DNA of 64,000 nucleotides, taken from the NCBI RefSeq assembly GCF_012641265.1, contig NZ_JABAHZ010000003.1, positions 682,001 through 746,000 of the forward strand, given 5' to 3'. Both the position numbers and the translations under genes were made by a program. Positions within the stretch are counted from its first letter, which is position 1. Each line of letters starts with the position of its first letter. Positions 49,482 to 59,166 of the stretch are shown here, piece by piece. This DNA comes from Chitinophaga eiseniae. GTDB taxonomy: Bacteria; Bacteroidota; Bacteroidia; Chitinophagales; Chitinophagaceae. The notes beneath the pieces are model-generated. The model was not told the DNA's origin and made no database searches. It saw only the letters and a program-made list of their open reading frames with translations.

Positions 49482-50837
49482 TTAACCTATTCTCCGGTAA
49501 AACCATAATAGCTGCCCGATGGCCAATAAACCAATTGCCACCAGGATACTCAAACCAGCACCATAAGCGCTCCATCCTTTCAACGTAGCCATTTCCATGG
49601 CCAATCCTACCAACGATAAACCCAAACCACCACCCAGCGCATTGGCCGTACCATTAATGCCTGATGCCAGTCCCTGCTGCCGCTCGGGTACACTTTGCAC
49701 TGCCAGGATAGTTACACAAGGGAAAGTGATAGCCATTCCGAATGAATTGATACAAGCTACTGCTCCTAAGATGAGTAATAAAGGATAGGCAGTGAAATAA
49801 CTGGCAACAAAAAACAAGATGCCTCCCAGCATACACGCATAGCCTAAAATGCCCGTTTTCGCCACTCCCAGCCGGGTAAACAATCGCGGTAATACAAATT
49901 TTGAAATGATACCGGATAAAATACTGAAAGGAAAGAGCAGCAATCCTGCCTGCGACGGGCTGAAGTGAAGATCGTGCTGCAGGTATAGCGTCAGCATAAA
50001 TATATAGCTCAGGAACATACTGCCCAACAGCGCGGCGCCAGCATTACCGGTAATGACTCCCCGCAGCCTGAATAAACGGAAATCGACCAACGGAGATACA
50101 TGAGCAAGTTCCCGGCGTACAAAAAAAATAGCGCCGCCAATAAACAACAACAGCCACGCGCCATATTTCGTATAGTGCTGGCCAATGTTTACCAGGTCGT
50201 GGATCAACCAGGCTGCCAGCATCATCAGCATAGTAATCAGCAAGGCACTGACAGCGTTGTTCGGCATTTTTACCACCGGCGTTTCATCGGCAGGGATATA
50301 TATTACCGCCAGGAGAATGACCACACCAATCACCGGTACATTGATGAAAAATACCCATTGCCATCCCAGGTAATTGCTGATGAGTCCTCCTATAGCCAGG
50401 CCGGTAGCAAATCCAATTCCCGCCATCGCACCAAAAATTCCCAGTGCCCGGTTCCTGGCAGTGGCCTCGGTAAAAGTGTTGGTAATAATCGCCATGGCTG
50501 CTGGAATGGCCAATGCCACACCGGCCCCCTGCAAGCCCCGGCATACCAGCAGCCAGGCAAAACCTGGAGAAAATCCCGCCGCCAGCGATGCCAGCACAAA
50601 AACGAATGCACCAATAATAAAAATGCGCTTCCTGCCACGGGTATCAGCCAGGCGCCCGCCCAGCAACACCAACCCCGCATAGAACAATACATATACTGTT
50701 TGCACCCACTGGATAGCATCCGGCCCAAAATGAAAGAACGCTTCCATCTGGGGAATAGCCATGTTTAATACAGATACGTCTAATGCTTCGAAAAAAATAG
50801 CCATACAGGCCACCGTTAAAATAATACGTTGTTTCAT
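49482..50837 (-). CDS. MFS drug:H+ antiporter, EmrB/QacA-like (DHA2)
   Basis: A 451-aa multi-span transporter. MAIFFEALDVSVLNMAIPQM in helix 1 is the DHA2 signature (L-D-x-S-V-x-N-x-A-x-P), GGRLADTRGRKRIFIIGA is motif A, and LGIFGAMAGIGFATGLAIGGLISNYLGWQWVFFINVP is motif C and its surroundings (residues about 130-170). It should export a drug-like molecule with protons. I chose ATG 50837 (MKQRIILT), as the upstream codons begin with TTG. A divergent Lrp-type regulator starts 110 bases away and probably controls it. Confidence 0.9.
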   Translation of the reverse strand: MKQRIILTVACMAIFFEALDVSVLNMAIPQMEAFFHFGPDAIQWVQTVYVLFYAGLVLLGGRLADTRGRKRIFIIGAFVFVLASLAAGFSPGFAWLLVCRGLQGAGVALAIPAAMAIITNTFTEATARNRALGIFGAMAGIGFATGLAIGGLISNYLGWQWVFFINVPVIGVVILLAVIYIPADETPVVKMPNNAVSALLITMLMMLAAWLIHDLVNIGQHYTKYGAWLLLFIGGAIFFVRRELAHVSPLVDFRLFRLRGVITGNAGAALLGSMFLSYIFMLTLYLQHDLHFSPSQAGLLLFPFSILSGIISKFVLPRLFTRLGVAKTGILGYACMLGGILFFVASYFTAYPLLLILGAVACINSFGMAITFPCVTILAVQSVPERQQGLASGINGTANALGGGLGLSLVGLAMEMATLKGWSAYGAGLSILVAIGLLAIGQLLWFYRRIG

Positions 50838-50947
50838 CAGGTGCAAACCTAGTAAATCATATCACATGTAATTTTTTTGCAAAAAATTTAGAACAAACAC
50901 CTATTATTAGCATAAAAAATAGAATTTTGTCTTAAATAGAAAATAAG
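50838..50947. promoter_or_regulatory. Divergent promoter region of the MFS and Lrp genes
   Basis: An AT-rich 110-base space with runs of A and T and no coding capacity. Lrp-type regulators usually bind such shared regions to control themselves and the divergent gene; no clear palindrome was picked. Confidence 0.5.
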
Positions 50948-51442
50948 ATGGTCAACAAAAAAGAAAATACTACCGACGCCCCACTTTCCCTCGACGAAAA
51001 AGACATGGGCATCCTGAAGCTGTTGCAGAAAGATGCCAAGATGACCATCCGCGATATTGCAGCGCAGCTCAACCTGAGCACCACACCAGTGTATGAACGC
51101 ATCCGCAAAATGGAGCAGGCTGGGGTCATTAAGCAATACGCTGCTATTGTAGATCCCCGGAAAATAAATAAAAGCCTGACCGTGTTATGTTATATTACAC
51201 TCAAGGAGCATAATAAAAAATGTGGTAAGAAGTTTATCCAGGAAATCCTGAATTTCACAGAAGTAACGGAGTGTCTGAATATCTCCGGTGAATTTGACTT
51301 CATGATAAAAGTACAGGTAAAGGATATGGATGAATACCGTGAATTTTATGTAAATAAATTGGGAGAGCTAGACAACCTGAGTCATACGCAAAGTATATTT
51401 GTGATTTCAGTGATCAAAGCTACCCACCAGGTAGTTTTTTAG
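50948..51442 (+). CDS. Lrp/AsnC-family transcriptional regulator
   Basis: A 164-aa regulator. The N-terminal winged helix (residues about 15-70, LDEKDMGILKLLQKDAKMTIRDIAAQLNLS) contains the recognition region TTPVYERIRKMEQAGVI, and the C-terminal RAM domain (VLCYITLKEH, VTECLNISGEFDFMIKVQVKDMDEYREF) binds a small effector, often an amino acid. Length is typical. Divergence from the MFS exporter suggests that it controls an efflux system, perhaps for an amino acid or an aromatic acid. Confidence 0.93.
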   Translation: MVNKKENTTDAPLSLDEKDMGILKLLQKDAKMTIRDIAAQLNLSTTPVYERIRKMEQAGVIKQYAAIVDPRKINKSLTVLCYITLKEHNKKCGKKFIQEILNFTEVTECLNISGEFDFMIKVQVKDMDEYREFYVNKLGELDNLSHTQSIFVISVIKATHQVVF

Positions 51443-51478
51443 CCGCATGTGCTACACTTCCAGATACCGATGTTCAAA

Positions 51479-52063
51479 CTAAGGTTCCACCGGGTTCATC
51501 AGGTCGAAGCCAACGTGAAAATCGAGGTAGCCCGCGGCCGATTCTCCCGGATCAAATACTACTACCATAGAGCAAACTGGCTTCCTGCTACGGGAATTAG
51601 CCGTTTCAAAAGCAATACCCTGCTGGGTATCTTCATATACTGCAATACGCCTTGCCTTATTGGCTGTTTCGTATAGCCGTACCAGTTTAATACCCGGATA
51701 AGCTTTTTTGATGGTCGACAAAGTACTGCCGGCCCCTACTCCTTTTGCCGTTTTGAATTTGGGTGAATTAACCCGGATCTGCTTTACATACTGCGTATCC
51801 TGTGTACGCATGGCAGTGAATACCGCCAGCATATGCGTTGAATCAATGCTGTTATCTTTCTTCCGGCTATACCAGATACGCCAGGCTTTCATCATAGCGG
51901 CATCTCCTCCATCCGGCTTACCTAATACTGCCAGGCTCTGTGCCGGCGCTTCCAGCTTTATTTGCCCGATACGCTGTCCGGGAACAATCGTCCAGGCGCT
52001 TTGCTGTGCACTGCTTTCCAGTGTAAACAACAGAGTAGATAAGAATAAGGTAAGATATCGCAT
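51479..52063 (-). CDS. Secreted protein of unknown function
   Basis: A 194-aa protein with a signal peptide, MRYLTLFLSTLLFTLESSAQ. The mature part starts WTIVPGQRIGQIKLEAPAQSLAVLGKPDGGDAAM and later has AGSTLSTIKKAYPGIKLVR and RRIAVYEDTQQGIAFE. This is the pattern of small secreted Bacteroidota proteins where two similar halves each match a G-x-x-I-x-x-L-x-A-x-G scheme. I do not recognise the family. It converges on the Lrp gene with 36 bases between. Confidence 0.65.
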   Translation of the reverse strand: MRYLTLFLSTLLFTLESSAQQSAWTIVPGQRIGQIKLEAPAQSLAVLGKPDGGDAAMMKAWRIWYSRKKDNSIDSTHMLAVFTAMRTQDTQYVKQIRVNSPKFKTAKGVGAGSTLSTIKKAYPGIKLVRLYETANKARRIAVYEDTQQGIAFETANSRSRKPVCSMVVVFDPGESAAGYLDFHVGFDLMNPVEP

Positions 52064-52253
52064 AACAAGAGTATTTAATAAAGTAAGACAAAAACACTGC
52101 CATCCTTACATGAAAATTTTGGTAGTTAAAGTGATGCAAAAAAAAGAAAGTAAGGATTTTCTTAACATTTACAACTCTAATTTTATCCCTGTAAGGCCTT
52201 ACTGTAGCAACTTTTAATTAAACCACTCAACTATCACCTGAGAACTTACAGAC

Positions 52254-52829
52254 ATGAAGAAAATTCTATTGCTCCTGCTTCCGTTCGTAGCAGCAGCGCT
52301 GATTACCCGTGCCCAAACCATTCACTATGGCGTTAAAGGGGGACTTGGACTTTCGTCTAAAACCTCCAAGGTATTTCCATCTTTTTACGGAGGTGGCTTT
52401 GCCAACTTCAAATTGAATGACCATTGGTCCCTGCAACCCGAAGTACTATATTCCTATAATGGTCAAAACCAAAAATTTACGATACTTGATCCGGGAGAAC
52501 CACTTCACACCGTGACATTCAAAACCAGAGAAAAATATCTCAGCGTACCCCTAATGGTACAATATCATATCACGTCAAAGCTATACGTGGAGGCCGGTCC
52601 GGAAGTAAGCATGTTGTTGGATGCCAAACAGGGCTCCGCAGGCAACTGGCAGCACTATACCAGCTATTATCACCGGTTTTCCCTGGCTGGATCTGCCGGC
52701 GTTGGTTATAAACTACCCTTCGGGCTTGGTGTTTCCGCCAGGTATATGTATGGCATTACGAAATCAATCGGCGCCGAATACAACTCAAATCTAAGAGTTG
52801 GTATCGACTATACCTTCGGAAAAAAATAA
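52254..52829 (+). CDS. Outer-membrane beta-barrel protein (OmpA/PorT-like porin family)
   Basis: A 191-aa small barrel. The signal peptide is MKKILLLLLPFVAAALITRAQ, and the body has alternating strands: YGVKGGLGLSS, FKLNDHWSLQPEVLYSYNG, YLSVPLMVQYHITSKLYVEAGPEVS, GFGVSARYMYG-like GLGVSARYMYGITKSIG and the terminal VGIDYTFGKK. The phrase YLSVPLMVQY is a common mark of the Bacteroidota outer-membrane beta-barrel (PorT-like) family. It appears monocistronic and is followed by a hairpin at 52865-52894. Confidence 0.85.
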   Translation: MKKILLLLLPFVAAALITRAQTIHYGVKGGLGLSSKTSKVFPSFYGGGFANFKLNDHWSLQPEVLYSYNGQNQKFTILDPGEPLHTVTFKTREKYLSVPLMVQYHITSKLYVEAGPEVSMLLDAKQGSAGNWQHYTSYYHRFSLAGSAGVGYKLPFGLGVSARYMYGITKSIGAEYNSNLRVGIDYTFGKK

Positions 52830-52864
52830 GCCGGCCGCATCCATTTAACCTGTTACTGTCACCC

Positions 52865-52894
52865 GGTGGTATAGCCATTTTTGGTTATACCACC
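52865..52894. terminator. Hairpin after the beta-barrel gene
   Basis: GGTGGTATAGCCA pairs with TGGTTATACCACC (one G-U) around a short T-rich loop. A T-run after the stem is missing, so termination may be incomplete towards the AraC gene. Confidence 0.6.
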
Positions 52895-52929
52895 GCTTAT
52901 AGAATCCAGGGAATACTTACATTTGAAAC

Positions 52930-53787
52930 ATGTTACTCAAATTCCCGAAAGATCAGGACGGACAGCAAATACTCAAAGCAGGCAATACCCATTTTGCCAT
53001 GCTGAAACAACGCAGCATGGCCAATAAACGTACCATCTTCCTGAAAGAAAATGTGATCATTTTTGTACTCTCCGGGTATAAACTGCTACATTTTGACCAG
53101 CAAACCGTAAAAGTAGAAGCCGGCTCCCTGTTGTTGATGAAACGTGGCTTTTACGTGATGTCTGACTTCGTGGAAGAAGGGTTGCAATTCAAAAGCCTGT
53201 TGCTTTACTTTTCTGACGAACTGCTACGCCGGTTCCTTCATAAATTCAACTATATCACTCCTCAGAAAGCTGCGGCAACAGATCATTTAGTTATACCGAT
53301 TAATCCGTTGATGGAAGCATTCCGGGAACAATACATCCACTATTTCCACCAGGAACCAGCTACCTTACCGGCGCTTTTACCGGTAAAATTATATGAGCTG
53401 TTCCTGCTGTTGTTAGCTACTCCGCAACACGCTACCATACTTGCTTTCCTGCAACAAATCGTCCATGCCCAGCCCCAGGACCTGGCCTTTATGGTACGGC
53501 AACATTTATTTCAACCCCTGACACTGGAAGAAATGGCCAGGCTTTCCGGTCGCAGCCTCGCTTCTTTTAAACGGGATTTTCAGCAACAGTTTCATACTTC
53601 TCCCCGCAAATGGATTAATGAACAACGGCTTTCCTACGCCTACACGTTGTTGCAAACCACTCCATTGCAGGTGGCGGAAATAGCCTTGTCATGCGGATTC
53701 GAAAGCACCTCACACTTTATCCGGATCTTCAAACAAACCTACGGTATTACACCTAATCATACCAGAGCCAAAAAAGCAATGATCTGA
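52930..53787 (+). CDS. AraC-family transcriptional regulator
   Basis: A 285-aa regulator. The N-terminal half (residues about 1-150, VIIFVLSGYKLLHFDQQTVKVEAGSLLLM) looks like a cupin-type sensor domain. The C-terminal double helix-turn-helix shows LTLEEMARLSGRSLASFKRDFQQQFHTSPRKWI and AEIALSCGFESTSHFIRIFKQTYGITP across residues about 196-275, the AraC signature. The SnoaL-like gene 61 bases downstream on the same strand may be its target or operon partner. Confidence 0.93.
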   Translation: MLLKFPKDQDGQQILKAGNTHFAMLKQRSMANKRTIFLKENVIIFVLSGYKLLHFDQQTVKVEAGSLLLMKRGFYVMSDFVEEGLQFKSLLLYFSDELLRRFLHKFNYITPQKAAATDHLVIPINPLMEAFREQYIHYFHQEPATLPALLPVKLYELFLLLLATPQHATILAFLQQIVHAQPQDLAFMVRQHLFQPLTLEEMARLSGRSLASFKRDFQQQFHTSPRKWINEQRLSYAYTLLQTTPLQVAEIALSCGFESTSHFIRIFKQTYGITPNHTRAKKAMI

Positions 53788-53848
53788 GCTTTTTGCGTTA
53801 CCCACGGGTATGACTTCCACAGTAGCTTTGCTGTTATAAAATGATAAC

Positions 53849-54244
53849 ATGCAAACGACACAGGAAAAAAACAAAGCCGTAGTAAGACGCTTCAATGAAG
53901 AATTTATTATTAGAGGTAACCTCGATGCCTTCGAAGAGATAGTGGCACCCGGATTCATTAACCACACCGGCGTACCCGGCTACAACGATCGCATAGGTAC
54001 CCGCAATTTTATCACCCAACTCCTGCACCCTGCGCTCCCCGATATCCAGCTGGAGATTTTTGATATGATCGCGGAAGATGATAAAGTAGTTACCCACAAA
54101 GCTTTTACAGGCACCCTGCAGGCAGTGTTCATGGGACAAGCACCTACTGGCCGTAAGACTACCCTGCGTATCATTGATATTATCCAATTGAAAGACGAAC
54201 AATATATTGCCCATTGGTCGATACGTGAATTGATCACCACCTGA
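53849..54244 (+). CDS. SnoaL-like / ester cyclase family protein
   Basis: A 131-aa alpha+beta-barrel protein of the NTF2-like superfamily. KNKAVVRRFNEEFIIRGNLDAFEEIVAPGFINH is the usual start of SnoaL-like 'ester cyclase' proteins, followed by HPALPDIQLEIFDMIAEDDKVV and IIDIIQLKDEQYIAHW. Such proteins are often small-molecule hydrolases or isomerases without a known substrate. Same strand as the AraC gene; the next gene starts within 35 bases. Confidence 0.82.
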   Translation: MQTTQEKNKAVVRRFNEEFIIRGNLDAFEEIVAPGFINHTGVPGYNDRIGTRNFITQLLHPALPDIQLEIFDMIAEDDKVVTHKAFTGTLQAVFMGQAPTGRKTTLRIIDIIQLKDEQYIAHWSIRELITT

Positions 54245-54275
54245 TTGTTTGCCAAATTATGCTTACTTTAAGCGT

Positions 54276-55307
54276 ATGAACCGCAAGCATTTTTTATCCT
54301 CTCTTGTTACCTCCGGCGTGGCGCTTTCGTCGCTGCAAACATTGGCCGGCATGAGCTTACCCGCAGTTTCAGATAAAAAGGAACCACTTGTTCCTCCTTA
54401 CCTGAAACCCGGCGACATTATCGGTATTACCTGCCCCGCAGGATATATCAAAAGAGAAGAGATACAACCCGCCATCCGTATTATGGAAAGCTGGGGATTT
54501 AATATTCGTATAGGCAAAACCGTAGGAACACGCGACTTCAGCTTTGGCGGCACCGACACGGAGCGACTGGCCGACCTGCAAGCCATGCTGAATGATGATA
54601 ACATCAAAGCTATTATGTGCGGGCGTGGCGGATACGGTACCGCGCGTATTATCGACCAGCTCGACTTTTCCCGGTATCAACGCAAACCTAAATGGTTGAT
54701 TGGTTTCAGCGACGCCACCGTATTACATTGTCACATTAACCGGCACTTCGGAATTGCTTCCCTGCATTCCAAAATGTGCAACAGTTTCCCTGATGAATTC
54801 AGTAAAGCGGAGCCTATTGTGCAGGATACCATCATGTCTATCTACCAGGCATTAACCGGTAAAAAAATGCAATACAACGCCCCTCCAGATACCCAAAACA
54901 GGAAAGGGAAATCCAGGGGCGTAATTATTGGCGGCAACCTGTCTATCATCCAGAGTATGTGTGGCACCGATTCTGAAATAGATACCAACGGTAAAATATT
55001 GTTTCTCGAAGAAGTAGGAGAATACCTGTATAGCCTGGATCGTATGCTGGGCACCCTGCAACGGTCACATAAACTGGACAACCTCGCAGGCCTTGTCATT
55101 GGCGGATTTAACCGGATCAAACCAGACGATCCCGGCGAAGAATTCGGAAGAACCATTTATGATATGGTTTTCGAAAAAGTAAAAAATACCAACTACCCGG
55201 TTTGCTTCAATTTTCCTGTAGGACATCAGAAGAATAACTATGCACTCAAGTGTGGTATGATGCATACGCTCAACGTTACCGACAACGGAACTACATTGGC
55301 GGAATAA
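54276..55307 (+). CDS. LD-carboxypeptidase (S66 family)
   Basis: S66 peptidases cut the L,D bond of the muropeptide stem during wall recycling. From ATG 54276 the protein has 343 aa. The nucleophile Ser is in LIGFSDATVLHCHINR, the Glu in ILFLEEVGEYLYSLDRML, and the His in FPVGHQKNNYALKCG. The block MCGRGGYGTARIIDQLDF is conserved. The N-terminus MNRKHFLSSLVTSGVALSSLQTLAG is an export signal, so it acts outside the cytoplasm, unlike E. coli LdcA. The upstream frame from 54249 lacks a signal layout. Confidence 0.88.
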   Translation: MNRKHFLSSLVTSGVALSSLQTLAGMSLPAVSDKKEPLVPPYLKPGDIIGITCPAGYIKREEIQPAIRIMESWGFNIRIGKTVGTRDFSFGGTDTERLADLQAMLNDDNIKAIMCGRGGYGTARIIDQLDFSRYQRKPKWLIGFSDATVLHCHINRHFGIASLHSKMCNSFPDEFSKAEPIVQDTIMSIYQALTGKKMQYNAPPDTQNRKGKSRGVIIGGNLSIIQSMCGTDSEIDTNGKILFLEEVGEYLYSLDRMLGTLQRSHKLDNLAGLVIGGFNRIKPDDPGEEFGRTIYDMVFEKVKNTNYPVCFNFPVGHQKNNYALKCGMMHTLNVTDNGTTLAE

Positions 55308-56633
55308 TTATTTTACGAGAAAAGTAATGATAAACAGTACGGCCAGTACATACATCACCGGGCTGATACTTTTATACTGCCCGGTTAATACCTTCAGTAG
55401 TACATAAGACAACATACCAAATACAATCCCTTCTGCAATACTATAGCTGTAAGGCATCATTACAATGGCGAGGAAAGCAGGAATAGCTTCCGTTACATCG
55501 TTAAAGTCTATTTTGGTGACAGCGCCCATCATCAGCATACCTACTATGATCAAAGCCGGCGCTGTAGCGGCTTGTGGGATCATGGCAAACACCGGCGCAA
55601 AAAACAGGGATAACAAAAACATGATGGCTACGGTAAACGAGGTTAATCCCGTTTTGCCACCAGCAGCAATACCGCTGGCACTTTCTACGTAAGCCGTTAC
55701 CACACTGGTACCCAGCAACCCGGCGGCGGTGGTGCCGATGGCATCGGCCATCAGCGCCTGCTTGGCACGGGGCAAACGTCCCTGTTCATCCAGCAAACCC
55801 GCCTTATTGCAAAGTCCTATCAGGGTACCTACGGTGTCAAACAAATTTACCATCAACAGGGTAAACAGGATCATCACCATGTCCAGCGAAAATATTTTAT
55901 CAAATTGCAGCTTAAAAGCTATAGGCGCCAGGGATGGCGGTAAGCTTACCAGGTGTCCGTTTTCGGGGAGATGGGTAATACCCAGGGGTATACCAATTAT
56001 GGTCGCCGCCAGGATGCCTATCAACAAGGCAGCATTCACCCCCTTGTACATCAGCACCGCGCTGATGATCAGTCCTATCAACGCAATGAGCGGCCCTACG
56101 CTGGTGATATTTCCCATTTTCAGGATCACGCCGCCCAGCTTACCATCTCCCACATGATGCATGCCCGTTTCAATAATACCCGCATTGGCCATGCCTATCA
56201 GCGCAATCAATAACCCGATACCCACTGATATAGCATGTTTCAGGTTGCCCGGGATACTGTTGATAATAGCCTCCCGTATCCGGAACATAGATAGTACAAT
56301 AAAAATAAGTCCTTCCAGGAAAACAGCTGTTAGCGCAAACTGCCAGCTATAGCCCATCGCCGATACAATCGTATAGGCAAAGAAAGCATTGAGGCCCATG
56401 CCGGGCGCCACGCCAATGGGCAGCCTGGCATACAAGGCCATCACGAGGGTACCAATGGCAGCCGCCAGGGCGGTAGCCGTGATCAGTGCCTGGAAGTCCA
56501 TCCCTGTCTGAGAAAGGATACTGGGGTTTACCGCCAGTATATACGCCATCGTGGAAAAGGTGGTTAACCCTGCCAGTACTTCTTTCTTAACGGTTGTATT
56601 ATTTTCGGAAAGCCGGAAAAATTTTGCGAGCAT
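55308..56633 (-). CDS. NCS2-family purine permease (AzgA/PbuG-like)
   Basis: A 441-aa permease for guanine, hypoxanthine or adenine. FFRLSENNTTVKKEVLAGLTTFSTMAYILAVNP is the characteristic AzgA N-terminus. GVAPGMGLNAFFAYTIVSAMGYSW and FDTVGTLIGLCNKAGLLDE are the NCS2 substrate and signature regions, with about 12-14 membrane segments. I chose ATG 56633 (MLAKFFRLSENN), since the upstream codons add nothing family-like. Only 51 bases separate it from the divergent helicase gene, too little for a purine riboswitch, and none was seen. Confidence 0.92.
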   Translation of the reverse strand: MLAKFFRLSENNTTVKKEVLAGLTTFSTMAYILAVNPSILSQTGMDFQALITATALAAAIGTLVMALYARLPIGVAPGMGLNAFFAYTIVSAMGYSWQFALTAVFLEGLIFIVLSMFRIREAIINSIPGNLKHAISVGIGLLIALIGMANAGIIETGMHHVGDGKLGGVILKMGNITSVGPLIALIGLIISAVLMYKGVNAALLIGILAATIIGIPLGITHLPENGHLVSLPPSLAPIAFKLQFDKIFSLDMVMILFTLLMVNLFDTVGTLIGLCNKAGLLDEQGRLPRAKQALMADAIGTTAAGLLGTSVVTAYVESASGIAAGGKTGLTSFTVAIMFLLSLFFAPVFAMIPQAATAPALIIVGMLMMGAVTKIDFNDVTEAIPAFLAIVMMPYSYSIAEGIVFGMLSYVLLKVLTGQYKSISPVMYVLAVLFIITFLVK

Positions 56634-56684
56634 GCTGCAAAAATAGCGTTTCGCCATTTAGCATTTTATCCTAATTTCATTGTC

Positions 56685-59138
56685 ATGCAACAACGTTCGG
56701 GAGGCTGGAAAGTGATCCATCAATGGCTGGAGGGAAATGAATTTAAACCCTTTAAATTCCAGGAAGATGCCTGGAAGGCTTACCTGCAGGGTAAGTCGGG
56801 TATCGTAAACGCACCCACCGGTTTTGGCAAAACCTTTTCCCTGTTCCTCGGTGTACTGATTGCCTGGATAGATGCCCATCCAAAAGATTATACCCACAAA
56901 ACCAAAAATGGCTTACAGTTGCTGTGGATAACCCCGCTGCGGGCACTGGCCAAAGATATAGCCCGGGCCATGGAAGCCGTGCTCCAGGAACTGAACATTC
57001 CCTGGCAAGTGGGCATACGCAGTGGAGATACCTCCCTGGCCACCCGCGCCGCACAGAAAAAGCAAATGCCGGAAATACTCCTCATCACCCCGGAAAGCCT
57101 CCACCTGCTGCTCGCTCAAAAGGAATATCCCAACTTGTTTAAACACCTGCATACGGTGGTGGTAGACGAATGGCACGAACTCATTGGCAGCAAACGCGGC
57201 GTGATGGTGGAGCTGGGACTCAGCCGACTGAAAGGTTTGCGTAAGGAGCAGCTGAAGGTATGGGGCATATCGGCCACCATCGGCAACCTCGATGAAGCGC
57301 TGGAAGTATTGCTGGGGCCATATCACAACGATGGATTGATTATCCGCGCCAAACTGAAAAAAAATATTGCGCTGAAAAGCGTGATCCCCCAAGAAATCGA
57401 AAACTATCCCTGGGCCGGGCACCTGGGCATTAAGATGCTGCCACAAGCGCTGCCGGTGATTCATGACAGTCAAACTACCCTCATATTTACCAATACCCGC
57501 TCCCAGTCGGAAATCTGGTACCAGGCGCTGCTAAAGGAAGATCCCATGCTGGCAGGCGCCCTGGCATTGCATCATGGTTCTATCGACATGGAGCTGCGTA
57601 TCTGGGTGGAAGAGGCATTGCACAATGGTATCCTCAAAGCGGTGGTATGCACCGCCAGCCTGGACCTGGGCGTGGACTTCCGCCCGGTTGACAGTGTTAT
57701 CCAGGTGGGCAGTCCAAAGGGGGTAGCCCGCTTCCTCCAAAGGGCCGGGCGTAGCGGACATCAGCCGGGCGCTGTGAGTAAGATTTTCTTCCTGCCCACC
57801 CATGCCCTGGAGCTGGTGGAGGCCGCAGCGCTGAAAGCAGCCATGGAAGAAGAGTTGATAGAAAGTCGCATGCCGGTGCTCCTCGCCTACGATGTATTGT
57901 TGCAATACCTGATGACACTGGCTGTTTCCGACGGCTTTCATGCGGCGGAAATATGGGAGGAAATAAGTCGAACCTTCTGTTATCAGCATATTACAGAAGA
58001 TGAATGGCTGTGGCTACTCTCCTTCCTCACCACCGGCGGCGATGCCCTGGGTAGTTATGATGAGTTCCGCAAAGTGGAGCGTGAGGGCGACTTCTTTATC
58101 TGCCGCAGCCGCATGATGGCCATGCGCCATCGTTTACATATCGGAACAATTGTCAGCGATGCCATGCTTAAAGTAAAGTTTATGACGGGCGGTTATATCG
58201 GCGTCATTGAAGAAAGCTTCATTTCCCGCCTGCAACCCGGCGACTCATTTACCCTGGCCGGTCGCAACCTGGAATTCACGCTCATCAAAGATATGACCGT
58301 ACTGGTACGTAAATCAAATTCCAAAAGATCTATCGTACCCAGCTACCAGGGCGGACGTATTCCGCTGTCGTCCAACCTGGGACGCATGCTCCGGCAGAAA
58401 TTCAACGAAGCCCTGTCGGGGAAATCCCGCGATCCGGAACTGATAGCGCTGCAGCCCTTGTTCCAGTTGCAGGAAACATTATCACATATTCCGAAAGATA
58501 ATGAGCTGCTGATCGAAAAAATAAACACCAAAGATGGTTACCATCTCTTCGTATATCCTTTCGAGGGCCGGCTGGTACATGAAGTAATGGCGGCATTGCT
58601 GGCTTATCGCCTCAGTCTCATTCAACCTATTACCTTTTCCATTGCCATGAATGACTATGGGTTTGAATTGTTGTCAGATCAACCGATTCCACTTACCCTG
58701 GAAAATGCCAAACAATTATTTTCCACCGACAACCTGTTGATAGAACTGCAAACCAGTGTTAATGCTACAGAAATGGCACGGCGCAAGTTCAGGGATATCG
58801 CCGTGATAGCCGGGCTTATCTTCCAGGGATATCCCGGGAAACATAAGGCCAACCGGCACCTGCAGTCATCGGCCTCTTTGCTGTTCAATGTGTTTAAAGA
58901 TTACGATCCGCAAAACCTGCTGCTGAAGCAGGCCTTCAATGAGGCCTTTTTTTACCAGATGGAAGAAGCCCGCCTGCGGGAAACGCTGGAGCGCATTGCG
59001 GTGAGTAAAATTGTGATCACCACCCCACAGCGACTCACGCCTTTCTGCTTTCCTATTAAGGTAGACAGCCTGCGGGATACGATGACCAGCGAAAAGCTGG
59101 AAGACCGTATCAAAAAATTGATCACCACAAACGATTAA
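56685..59138 (+). CDS. Ligase-associated DNA damage response DEXH-box helicase (Lhr-like)
   Basis: An 817-aa superfamily 2 helicase. APTGFGKTFSLF (near residue 40) is Walker A; VVVDEWHELIGSKRG is the DExH box; WGISATIGN is motif III; and LQRAGRSGHQPGAVS is motif VI. Lhr-core winged-helix and DUF-type C-terminal regions follow to residue 817. In many bacteria this helicase is found with an ATP-dependent DNA ligase, an exonuclease and the PdeM endonuclase. Here only PdeM adjoins (28 bases downstream), so it is the reduced form of that module. Confidence 0.92.
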   Translation: MQQRSGGWKVIHQWLEGNEFKPFKFQEDAWKAYLQGKSGIVNAPTGFGKTFSLFLGVLIAWIDAHPKDYTHKTKNGLQLLWITPLRALAKDIARAMEAVLQELNIPWQVGIRSGDTSLATRAAQKKQMPEILLITPESLHLLLAQKEYPNLFKHLHTVVVDEWHELIGSKRGVMVELGLSRLKGLRKEQLKVWGISATIGNLDEALEVLLGPYHNDGLIIRAKLKKNIALKSVIPQEIENYPWAGHLGIKMLPQALPVIHDSQTTLIFTNTRSQSEIWYQALLKEDPMLAGALALHHGSIDMELRIWVEEALHNGILKAVVCTASLDLGVDFRPVDSVIQVGSPKGVARFLQRAGRSGHQPGAVSKIFFLPTHALELVEAAALKAAMEEELIESRMPVLLAYDVLLQYLMTLAVSDGFHAAEIWEEISRTFCYQHITEDEWLWLLSFLTTGGDALGSYDEFRKVEREGDFFICRSRMMAMRHRLHIGTIVSDAMLKVKFMTGGYIGVIEESFISRLQPGDSFTLAGRNLEFTLIKDMTVLVRKSNSKRSIVPSYQGGRIPLSSNLGRMLRQKFNEALSGKSRDPELIALQPLFQLQETLSHIPKDNELLIEKINTKDGYHLFVYPFEGRLVHEVMAALLAYRLSLIQPITFSIAMNDYGFELLSDQPIPLTLENAKQLFSTDNLLIELQTSVNATEMARRKFRDIAVIAGLIFQGYPGKHKANRHLQSSASLLFNVFKDYDPQNLLLKQAFNEAFFYQMEEARLRETLERIAVSKIVITTPQRLTPFCFPIKVDSLRDTMTSEKLEDRIKKLITTND

Positions 59139-59166
59139 GAAATCTATAATTTGCAGCTCATAAAAA

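Noticed and set aside
56634..56684. Possible purine riboswitch before the NCS2 permease
   Set aside because: Only 51 bases separate the divergent starts and no purine-aptamer core was seen.
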